This document shows, piece by piece, positions 1 to 5,466 of a DNA stretch of 7,639 bases. This DNA comes from an uncultured Ruminococcus sp. GTDB taxonomy: Bacteria; Bacillota; Clostridia; Oscillospirales; CAG-272. Both the position numbers and the translations under genes were made by a program. Positions within the stretch are counted from its first letter, which is position 1; the number at the start of each line of letters is the position of its first letter. The stretch covers positions 1-7,639 of the forward strand of contig CACXED010000205.1 in NCBI GenBank assembly GCA_902766575.1. Reading direction: 5' to 3'. Below the pieces are notes generated by a model. The model made no database searches. It saw only the letters and a program-made list of their open reading frames with translations, and was not told the DNA's origin.

Positions 1-144
1 GAGATTCCTTGACCTCTTTTTTTTTATTTTCCTAGGTAAGTGTGATTTCAGCCATTTTTCATTATCCTTTCGATTATTTTTTTCCGGGAGCGCATAGAGC
101 CGCGCTCCCCGATTATTGTCTGCGATTTTTCCGGAATTATCCGA
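1..144. other. Short gene-free tail after the GH2 gene
   Basis: No gene is visible here. The stretch is AT-rich and holds one strong hairpin (listed separately) and the octamer CGATTATT three times (71-78, 110-117 and 142-149, the last running into the GH2 stop codon). Read on the minus strand, bases 24-1 give an A-rich run, then AGAGGT and AAGGA, and end at the window edge. That resembles the ribosome binding sites of the neighbouring genes (AAGAGGT before the GH2 gene, GAGAGGT before the membrane protein). A fourth minus-strand gene could therefore start just outside the window, but no start codon is visible. Confidence 0.4.
86..109 (-). terminator. Strong 3' hairpin after the operon, without a U-tract
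   Basis: GGGAGCGC (86-93) and GCGCTCCC (102-109) form a perfect 8-bp stem around an 8-base loop, 36 bases past the GH2 stop codon. On the transcribed (minus) strand it is followed by GG and a run of A, not U, so it does not fit a classic intrinsic terminator. It may mark or protect the 3' end of the operon transcript, or separate the operon from a further gene to the left. Function is inferred from position only. Confidence 0.4.
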
Positions 145-2418
145 TTATTTTGCCAGAACGGAATCCTTTCCGGAGTAAAGACCCTCGCTGCCGACTATGA
201 CCGTCACGTCGCCCGGCTTTGAAGCGCGGACTATCGCGACTGCCCGTCCCTCAAAGGCGTGACAGATGTTCGAGCCGTACTGATCCTCGTTGCATGGATC
301 GCCGCTGAAGATTCCCATCAGCTCGCCGCCGTCGACTATGCAGGTCAGCTTTGACTTCGCGTCGGGAATACGGCAGCCGTCAGCATCGACGACCGTGATA
401 TCGAAGTAGCAGAGATCGCGCATATCCGCGTCGAGAGACTTGGTCTCAGCCTCGACTTTTATCGCCGCCGGAGCGCCGACCGTGTGCAGCGACGAGCGTC
501 CGCACTCCTCGCCGTCCTTGTAGGCGATTACAGAAAGCTCGCCGCGCTCGTAGTTCACGTCAAAGGTAGCGATAGCCTTTTCGGGCTTGCTTCGACCGAG
601 GGATTTTCCGTTGAGGAACCACTCGATCTCGTCCGCGTCGGTGTAGACCTCGCACTTGACCGGTTTGCCGAGATATCTGTCGTCGAACGTCCAGCTGTCG
701 AGCACGTCGTACCAATGCCAGCCCGTACCCGAGAAGCCCTCTCCGTAGTGCTCGGGATGAGTTGTGAAGATTTTAGGCTCCGCGCCGCCGATCCAGACCG
801 CCTCGCGGAAATAGGACTGCGGACGGCGATAGCCGCAGAGGTCGAGGTCTCCCTGATAGCAGCTTCTCCACGGATAGCCGGAAAGGCTTATCCCCGGAAT
901 GTGACCGTCGCGCGCCCAGCAGGAGCGTCCCGTTCCGGTCTCTCCGAGGTTGTCATAGGCGGTCCATGTGAAGTCGCCGATAACGTAAGGATTTCTCAGC
1001 ACGCTCTGCCACGAGCTGTAGAAGTTGAGCGCGTGAGTCTCCGAACCCCAGATGACGCGCTCGGGGAACTGCTCGTGATCTCTCTCGTATCTCTGATACA
1101 TATAATTATAGCCACAGATATCGAGCGGAGCAAAATAGCCGGTCGTGCGCTCCGCCCATGTCTCACCGCCGCCCATCTCCCATGTCGCGGAGGTAACAAG
1201 GCGGGTATCATCGTACTTTCTGATTTCAGAGGAGAGCCTTTCCGACCACTCGTCGCCATCCGAGTTGCCGTTGCTTTCGGTTATCTCGTTTCCGATCGAA
1301 AATGCTATCACACAGGGATGTTTCCTGTCGCGCAGCACCATCGCGGCGATGTCGCGCGCCCACCAGTCGTCGAACCAGACGTGATAGTTGAGCTCTCCGC
1401 CCTTGTCGAGTCTCCAGCAGTCGAACGCTTCGTCCATGACGATGATTCCCATGCGGTCGCAGAGCTCCATGAGCTTGGTAGACGGCGGGTTGTGCGCGAT
1501 TCGAAGTGCGTTGAAGCCGGCTTCCTTGAGCTTTTCGAGCTTGCGCTTGCAGGCAGCCGGGAAGTCAGCCGCGCCGAGCACTCCGTGGTCGTGGTGTATG
1601 CAGCCGCCGCGCAGCTTTATCGACCTGCCGTTGAGCAGCAGACCGTTCTTAGCGTCGGCGGAGACTGTGCGGATACCGAAATCGGTGTCGTCGGTCTCGA
1701 CGACCTCGCCGTTCTCGATAATCTCGGTGTGAAGCGTGTAGAGATAGGGATTTTCGATGTCCCAGACCTTAGCGTCGGCGATGTCGAGATGCAGGCTTGC
1801 CGGGGTCTTTTCGCCCTTTTTGAGCGTGAGCTTTGTCTCTGCACAAGCGACGGGATTGCCGTCGGCGTCGCAGGCTGTGGCGCGGAGAACGACCTCCGTG
1901 TCGCGGTCGGAGCTGATCTGATATTCGGCGTCCGCGCCGTCGAGGGTCGGCGTCTTGACAAAGATATCCCACGGCTCGATGCGGATATCTCCGCCCTCCC
2001 AGAGGAACACGTCGCGATAGACGCCTGCGCCCGAATACCAGCGCGTAGAGCACTGGAAAGCGTTCGTGATGATCGTGAGCCTGTTCTTAGCGCCGTAGTT
2101 CATGCGCTTTGTCAGATCGACGAGTATCGGCGTGTAGCCGTGCGGGTGCATGACGAGCTGATATTCGCCGAGCTTGACGGTCGTACACATATACGCGCCG
2201 TCGATATCGAGTATGTAGTGCTTCGGCTCGGCGGGGATGTCAAGCTCCTTGACATAGGTACCTCTGCCGCCCTGGAAGTAGCCGTTGGAGCCTCCTCCGG
2301 CGGCGTTCGGCGTGCGCGGGAGAGTGATGGAATAATCGTTCGGAAGATCGACCGGCTTCCAGCCGTTTGTGCCGGGAGCGTTCAGCATCCAGCCCTTGGA
2401 AATACAGACTTTTTTCAT
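145..2418 (-). CDS. Glycoside hydrolase family 2, beta-galactosidase-like
   Basis: A 757-residue retaining exo-glycosidase of clan GH-A, expected to remove a terminal beta-linked sugar from an oligosaccharide in the cytoplasm (no signal peptide, 21 cysteines). Domains in order: jelly-roll sugar-binding domain (about 1-145), Ig-like domain (about 150-250, ending DFGIRT), TIM barrel (about 255-545, opening RGGCIHHDHGVLG), a DUF4982-type domain (about 580-645, EWFLNGKSLGR) and a C-terminal Ig-like GH2 C5-type domain (about 650-750). The acid/base is E378 in SIGNE and the nucleophile E460 in GSETH; both are present, so it should be active. I see no N-x-K motif after the nucleophile, which argues against beta-glucuronidase; beta-galactosidase is the default but the substrate is not proven. 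Length is usual for this subgroup. The start has AAGAGGT five bases upstream. It is the last gene of the three-gene operon, 12 bases after the acetyltransferase stop. Confidence 0.93.
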   Translation of the reverse strand: MKKVCISKGWMLNAPGTNGWKPVDLPNDYSITLPRTPNAAGGGSNGYFQGGRGTYVKELDIPAEPKHYILDIDGAYMCTTVKLGEYQLVMHPHGYTPILVDLTKRMNYGAKNRLTIITNAFQCSTRWYSGAGVYRDVFLWEGGDIRIEPWDIFVKTPTLDGADAEYQISSDRDTEVVLRATACDADGNPVACAETKLTLKKGEKTPASLHLDIADAKVWDIENPYLYTLHTEIIENGEVVETDDTDFGIRTVSADAKNGLLLNGRSIKLRGGCIHHDHGVLGAADFPAACKRKLEKLKEAGFNALRIAHNPPSTKLMELCDRMGIIVMDEAFDCWRLDKGGELNYHVWFDDWWARDIAAMVLRDRKHPCVIAFSIGNEITESNGNSDGDEWSERLSSEIRKYDDTRLVTSATWEMGGGETWAERTTGYFAPLDICGYNYMYQRYERDHEQFPERVIWGSETHALNFYSSWQSVLRNPYVIGDFTWTAYDNLGETGTGRSCWARDGHIPGISLSGYPWRSCYQGDLDLCGYRRPQSYFREAVWIGGAEPKIFTTHPEHYGEGFSGTGWHWYDVLDSWTFDDRYLGKPVKCEVYTDADEIEWFLNGKSLGRSKPEKAIATFDVNYERGELSVIAYKDGEECGRSSLHTVGAPAAIKVEAETKSLDADMRDLCYFDITVVDADGCRIPDAKSKLTCIVDGGELMGIFSGDPCNEDQYGSNICHAFEGRAVAIVRASKPGDVTVIVGSEGLYSGKDSVLAK

Positions 2419-2430
2419 GATTTACCTCTT

Positions 2431-3072
2431 TTATTCAATTATTTTATTGTCGGCGAGGATTTCGGGCTTGTAGCGCATAGTGTCCTTTTCGGTCAGCGTG
2501 CGGATCACGCGGCAGGGATTTCCGGCGGCGAAGCTATGCGGAGGAATATCGCGCACGACTACGCTTCCCGCGCCGATCACACAGCCATCGCCGATGGTCA
2601 CGCCCGAGCATACCACGACATTCGCTCCGAACCAGCAGTCGCTTCCGACATTGACCGGCTTGGCATAGCAGAGACGCTTCTTCTCGCCCTCGGCGGTGAG
2701 CATCATATAGCGTTCGTCGGGCAGCATCGGATGCACCGGAGTGACGATCGTACAGTTGGGGCCGAACGCGCAGTTATCGCCGATTGTCACCGGAGCGTCG
2801 TCCTGAATCGTGAGATTGTAGTTGCCGAAGAAATTCTTTCCGATCTTGGTGTGTACGCCGTAATGGAAGTAGATCGGCCCCTGCATGAACGCTCCCTCGC
2901 CCAGCTCGCCGACTATCTGCTTCAGCAGCTCGGCGCGGCGCTCGGTCTCGTCCTCGTAGGTGAGGCTGTATTCGTGGCAGAGCTTATGCGAGCGCAGCTT
3001 TATGGCTTTCAGCTCCGGATCACCGGCGCAGAACAGCTGTCCGGCGAAAATTTTGGCTTCTTCCTTTGTCAT
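2431..3072 (-). CDS. LacA/Maa-type sugar O-acetyltransferase
   Basis: A 213-residue cytoplasmic left-handed beta-helix (hexapeptide repeat) acetyltransferase of the maltose/galactoside acetyltransferase group, which moves acetyl from acetyl-CoA to a sugar hydroxyl and normally works as a trimer. An N-terminal helical cap (about 1-55, including HEYSLTYEDETERRAELL) precedes the hexapeptide coils (about 63-190). H114 in TPVHPM matches the catalytic histidine of the family. The run from CWFGANVVV to GNPCRVI (about 146-190) is the family's typical CoA-side ending. It is slightly longer than many members because of a C-terminal tail (about 192-213). GGAG lies eight bases before the ATG, and the SD region overlaps the stop codon of the upstream beta-helix gene, which suggests coupled translation. 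Placement between two carbohydrate-active genes points to acetylation of a sugar made or released by them. The true acceptor is unknown; E. coli LacA is the obvious parallel. Confidence 0.92.
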   Translation of the reverse strand: MTKEEAKIFAGQLFCAGDPELKAIKLRSHKLCHEYSLTYEDETERRAELLKQIVGELGEGAFMQGPIYFHYGVHTKIGKNFFGNYNLTIQDDAPVTIGDNCAFGPNCTIVTPVHPMLPDERYMMLTAEGEKKRLCYAKPVNVGSDCWFGANVVVCSGVTIGDGCVIGAGSVVVRDIPPHSFAAGNPCRVIRTLTEKDTMRYKPEILADNKIIE

Positions 3073-3086
3073 TTCGTTTGCTCCTT

Positions 3087-4496
3087 TTATGTAGGAATAT
3101 TATTTTTTGTCATTATCGGTGTTCCGTCGAGACAGACCTCGCCGATACGTCCGGCAGCGGTCGAATGGCCGTCGCCGTCGACGTCGTCAAACTCGATCTC
3201 CCGCAGAAGCCCGTCGAGGTTATCGACCCTTTTCCCGTTCACGCTGACCGAAGCGAGGTCGAGCCGCTCGATCCTGCTCGACAGATAGGGATCGAAAATC
3301 TCATTTCCGTCGCTGACGATGGATTTCGGCCCGCAGCAGAGCAGATAGGAAAAGGGGTATTTATCCTTGTAAAGCGTCAGCTCGATATTTTCAAGGCTCA
3401 AAAAGCCGATGTTCGCGCCCAGCTCAAAGGCGGCGAAGCTGCCGCGTATCGGATCGGAATTGAGGTAGTCGTCAAATTCGTCGATCGGCGAGCAGAGGTC
3501 GACTACGATATCCTCGAAAAACAGATTGTCCGCGCTTCCGACTCCTCCGCGCTCGGGAGCCGAGCCGAGCTTATAGCGGGGCGTCTGATAATAGAGCTTG
3601 AAGGTGCGTATGCCCCTGATATTTCTGAATATCGCGTCGGTGAGCGAGCAGTCGACCTCGGAGCCGTCGTCGTAATAATAGCGTCCCGGCTCGATGCGGA
3701 TAGCCTTGTAGCGGCTGTCCGGCGAGAGCTCGAGATCATCGCACAGCACAGTGCTTATCGGGCCGAAATCGACCGACGAGTTCTGCCAGTCGTAGGCGTT
3801 CAGCGCGACGAGATCGTCTCCGACCTGCCCCTTGATATCGCGGCAGAGCAGATTTTTCGTGTTGCCGTTGACGTGTATTCCGTCGGCGTAGCATTCCTCG
3901 AAGCGTATTCTTTCAAATACCGCGTCGGTGATATCTCCGATCTGAACCGCGAAGCCGCCGGTGTGAGCAAAGGTCACGCCCTCGAGCGTCAGATTCTCCA
4001 TATTATTGAAGAAGAACAGCGTCGAAACCCCGTAAAAGCTGCGCTCCGGGTCGAATTTGCCGCTTGTTCCGTAGCCTGCGCGGGAGCGGCGCGACTCCTC
4101 GAAATGACCGCCGATTATTGAGATATTGCAGTTTCTTTCGGCTTTGCCGATCGGCGCGTGAGTTCCGTTCGCGGCGGTCGAATTGCGGAGCATCAGCAGC
4201 TCGCAGCCGGGAGTCTGTATAACAGTCGCGCCCGCTGCTTCTATGCGTCGGTTCGAGCCTATAACTATCTGTCGGTCGATATAGTAGGGCTTCTCTCTTG
4301 CCGGGATGACCACGATTTCATGCTCGTCAAGCGCGCTTTGCAGCGCGTCGCTCCAGATCTCGAGCCTATTTTCGAGCCTGACAAGCCCGGAGTAGTCGGT
4401 GAGCTCGGCGCGGTCGGTCAGCCCTGACGCCAGAGCATAGTTCCGCGCTCTCATGTCGTTTAGCGCGCTTATTATATTTTCTTTTGACGGATTTAT
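3087..4496 (-). CDS. GH28-like parallel beta-helix protein, likely ATA start
   Basis: First gene of the operon. Counting from the first ATG (4454) it has 455 residues; I extend it 14 codons to an ATA at 4496. The reading frame is open back to a TGA at 4538-4536, GGAGG (4509-4505) sits eight bases before the ATA, and nothing like a Shine-Dalgarno site precedes the ATG at 4454. The fold is a right-handed parallel beta-helix: short repeated strands such as NLTLEGVTF, AVFERIRFEE and NLLCRDIKG run from about residue 45 to 360 (ATG numbering). It resembles polygalacturonase-type GH28: ADGIH (D191) matches the NTDG site, VGDD (D213, D214) matches the DD site, and AIRIEPG (R253) recalls RIK. The GHG histidine motif of GH28 is not seen. 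There is no signal peptide, so it is probably cytoplasmic and would act on imported oligosaccharides. It could be a distant GH28, an unassigned family, or a lyase or epimerase on the same fold. Confidence 0.8.
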   Translation of the reverse strand: MNPSKENIISALNDMRARNYALASGLTDRAELTDYSGLVRLENRLEIWSDALQSALDEHEIVVIPAREKPYYIDRQIVIGSNRRIEAAGATVIQTPGCELLMLRNSTAANGTHAPIGKAERNCNISIIGGHFEESRRSRAGYGTSGKFDPERSFYGVSTLFFFNNMENLTLEGVTFAHTGGFAVQIGDITDAVFERIRFEECYADGIHVNGNTKNLLCRDIKGQVGDDLVALNAYDWQNSSVDFGPISTVLCDDLELSPDSRYKAIRIEPGRYYYDDGSEVDCSLTDAIFRNIRGIRTFKLYYQTPRYKLGSAPERGGVGSADNLFFEDIVVDLCSPIDEFDDYLNSDPIRGSFAAFELGANIGFLSLENIELTLYKDKYPFSYLLCCGPKSIVSDGNEIFDPYLSSRIERLDLASVSVNGKRVDNLDGLLREIEFDDVDGDGHSTAAGRIGEVCLDGTPIMTKNNIPT

Positions 4497-4509
4497 GCCA
4501 ATCGCCTCC
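4497..4509 (-). promoter_or_regulatory. Ribosome binding site that implies an ATA start
   Basis: On the minus strand GGAGG (4509-4505) is followed by eight bases and then ATA (4496-4494), the spacing used by the other genes here. The in-frame residues after it (N-P-S-K-E-N-I-I-S-A-L-N-D, then the ATG methionine) read like the start of a helix and not like leader sequence. TTG at 4500-4498 is out of frame and meets a stop two codons later. No ATG, GTG or TTG lies in frame between the TGA at 4538-4536 and the ATG at 4454. Confidence 0.6.
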
Positions 4510-4526
4510 GAAAGCAGAATTACGAC

Positions 4527-4541
4527 CTGTGACGCTCACAG
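4527..4541. promoter_or_regulatory. Palindrome in the operon leader, likely operator
   Basis: CTGTGA, three bases (CGC), then TCACAG form a perfect 6-bp inverted repeat. It lies 23 bases downstream of the -10 box, so just inside the transcript and about 17 bases before the ribosome binding site. That is a common place for a repressor site. As RNA it would also form a short hairpin. The half-site TGTGA resembles CRP half-sites, but the 3-base gap does not fit CRP. The cognate protein is not in view. Confidence 0.5.
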
Positions 4542-4563
4542 CACGTCTGACAGAGCCAACATC

Positions 4564-4592
4564 ATTATAGCAGATTACAGCCTTCAAGTCAA
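4564..4592 (-). promoter_or_regulatory. Near-consensus sigma-A promoter for the GH operon
   Basis: On the minus strand TTGACT (4592-4587), a 17-base spacer, then TATAAT (4569-4564), with TGC just before the -10 box giving an extended -10. Transcription should begin near 4557, leaving a leader of about 60 bases before the ATA start. This is one of two very strong promoters in the window and shows that the beta-helix, acetyltransferase and GH2 genes form their own unit, separate from the membrane protein gene upstream. Confidence 0.85.
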
Positions 4593-4649
4593 CCGCCGCG
4601 GACTAAAAAAGCAAAACAATCGCGGAAAAACGCAAAACATATATTTTTT

Positions 4650-5087
4650 CTACTTTTTTGAAAGGTATCTGAAAATTACCTCCTCGGCGATGATCTGAAC
4701 AATGAGAAAGGCGCAAAGATAGATATTCAGCGGCTTCGCGTCCATGATCTCTAATCTGTCCAGAGCGATGAAAACGATTATCGAGCCGCAGAGGATAAGC
4801 AGTCCGAGGTTATAGACATATCTTCCGGTTTTTTCTTTCAGCCTGAGCTTCCGCTCGTCCTTCTCCGCTTCGAGCATCTCCTGATACCTCTCCCGGTTTT
4901 CGGGCAGGCTCCAGTAGGAATATTCCCGGCGGTACTCTCTAAGCGTCAGGAATCCGTAGGTCAAGCCGAAGCCCGCCGCCGTGAACAGCATACTGTCGAG
5001 CTTCGTATCAAAGACCAGCGCGGCGATCAGGCTCGCAATTCCGGCGAGCGATATAAGAATACCCGCAATGAGCTTGTTCTTTTTCAT
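4650..5087 (-). CDS. Small four-helix membrane protein, unknown function
   Basis: A 145-residue integral membrane protein that I do not recognise. Predicted membrane segments: about 5-27, 31-49, 91-109 and 119-139. Between the second and third lies a highly charged stretch (about 50-88, rich in E, K, R) that should form a cytoplasmic helix. The lysine-rich N-terminus (MKKNK) and C-terminus (SKK) also fit the inside, in line with the positive-inside rule. I chose the ATG at 5087, preceded by GAGAGGT with seven bases between; an in-frame TTG at 5108 would lie before that ribosome binding site. It is transcribed from its own perfect-consensus promoter and is not tightly linked to the sugar genes on either side. 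The layout recalls small DUF proteins of Firmicutes, but no function should be assigned. Confidence 0.8.
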   Translation of the reverse strand: MKKNKLIAGILISLAGIASLIAALVFDTKLDSMLFTAAGFGLTYGFLTLREYRREYSYWSLPENRERYQEMLEAEKDERKLRLKEKTGRYVYNLGLLILCGSIIVFIALDRLEIMDAKPLNIYLCAFLIVQIIAEEVIFRYLSKK

Positions 5088-5124
5088 GTTGATTACCTCT
5101 CTTTTCAAAAATACCGTCAGTCTA

Positions 5125-5153
5125 ATTATATCATCTCAGTACATATTTGTCAA
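5125..5153 (-). promoter_or_regulatory. Perfect-consensus sigma-A promoter for the membrane gene
   Basis: On the minus strand TTGACA (5153-5148), exactly 17 bases, then TATAAT (5130-5125): both hexamers match consensus in all six positions. Transcription should start near 5118, leaving a leader of about 30 bases that holds the ribosome binding site and little else. No obvious operator overlaps it, so expression may be strong and constitutive. Confidence 0.85.
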
Positions 5154-5179
5154 GCTCCGACAGACAAATAACGCCCACG

Positions 5180-5197
5180 GCGGCGGCGAGCCGCCGC
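5180..5197. repeat. GC-rich hairpin upstream of the membrane gene promoter
   Basis: GCGGCGGC (5180-5187) and GCCGCCGC (5190-5197) form a perfect 8-bp inverted repeat about a 2-base centre, inside otherwise AT-rich DNA. The surrounding motif (ACGCCCACGG before it, TCCCATAG after it) resembles GC-rich intergenic repeats seen across Clostridia genomes. It ends 27 bases upstream of the -35 box. It could be a mobile intergenic repeat; a terminator role for the gene to the right is possible but there is no U-tract. Confidence 0.5.
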
Positions 5198-5293
5198 TCC
5201 CATAGTCAAGGTTAGCAACTGCGCCGCCGTCAGTTTGCGGCTCATCAAACATAGCGGTTCGCAGAAATAAGAATAAGACGCAGAATCCCACTA

Positions 5294-5314
5294 AGCTCCC
5301 CCTCTGGGGGAGCT
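5294..5314. repeat. Perfect 9-bp hairpin, outer end of the repeat element
   Basis: AGCTCCCCC (5294-5302), loop TCT, GGGGGAGCT (5306-5314). It opens the plus-strand copy of the compound repeat and is followed directly by a second stem, GTCAGC/GCTGAC (5315-5330, loop GATA). Hairpins of this wording are frequent between genes in Oscillospirales-type genomes. It is stable enough to halt or slow transcription, but no U-tract follows. Confidence 0.65.
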
Positions 5315-5324
5315 GTCAGCGATA

Positions 5325-5363
5325 GCTGACTGAGAGGGCTGACTGAGAGGGCTGGCTGAGAGA
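5325..5363 (+). repeat. Three tandem copies of a 13-bp unit
   Basis: GCTGACTGAGAGG at 5325-5337 and again identically at 5338-5350, then GCTGGCTGAGAGA at 5351-5363 with two changes. A fourth, GCTGACGGAGAGA (5371-5383), follows after seven bases. The array seems to be a local duplication of the inner end of the plus-strand element copy, probably by replication slippage. The copy number may vary between strains. Confidence 0.75.
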
Positions 5364-5445
5364 GCAAAAAGCTGACGGAGAGAGCAGATTTCGCCCTCTC
5401 CGTCAAAATCATAGATTTTGCCGCCTCTCCCAGATGGAGATGTCA

Positions 5446-5460
5446 ATCGGCTGCGCCGAT
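5446..5460 (-). terminator. Hairpin just after the binding-protein stop codon
   Basis: ATCGGC/GCCGAT around a 3-base loop begins seven bases past the TAA of the solute-binding protein gene. On the minus strand the stem is followed by TGACATC, so there is no U-tract. With the further stems of the repeat element beyond it, this is the likely 3' end region of that transcript, but it is not a textbook intrinsic terminator. Confidence 0.35.
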
Positions 5461-5466
5461 AAATTA

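Larger units (their letters stand above)
5294..5460. repeat. Compound intergenic repeat with two facing element copies
   Basis: This stretch holds no gene but dense structure. Reading plus: a 9-bp hairpin (5294-5314), a 6-bp hairpin GTCAGC/GCTGAC (5315-5330), a 13-bp tandem repeat (5325-5363), a further copy of that unit (5371-5383), a 10-bp stem TGACGGAGAG/CTCTCCGTCA (5373-5382, 5396-5405), the stem CAAAATC/GATTTTG (5404-5420) and ATCGGC/GCCGAT (5446-5460). The left part (pyrimidine-purine hairpin, small hairpin, then GAGAGGGC) and the right part read on the minus strand (CTCC, GGGAGAGG, small hairpin, then GGAGAGGGC) share the same order. They look like two diverged copies facing each other. 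It resembles non-coding, MITE-like or RUP-like repeats; no open reading frame or transposase is present. Confidence 0.65.

Noticed and set aside
484..3288. Plus-strand open frame of 934 codons across the GH2 and acetyltransferase genes
   Set aside because: It lies in exact codon register opposite both genes and is open because they hardly use TTA, CTA and TCA. The translated product has no recognisable domain, and both minus-strand genes have clear motifs and ribosome binding sites.
3066..4121. Plus-strand open frame of 351 codons opposite the beta-helix gene
   Set aside because: Same register effect; the product has no recognisable domain, while the minus strand has the beta-helix repeats.
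4600..4649. CCGCG/CGCGG inverted repeat after the membrane protein gene as a terminator
   Set aside because: Only five base pairs around a loop of about 20 AT-rich bases, and no U-tract after the stem.
5088..5108. TTG start at 5108 for the membrane protein
   Set aside because: The strong ribosome binding site lies between this TTG and the ATG at 5087, so translation should start at the ATG.
5371..5420. Repeat stems as a CRISPR array
   Set aside because: Units are short, adjacent and imperfect, with no regular spacers and no cas genes nearby.
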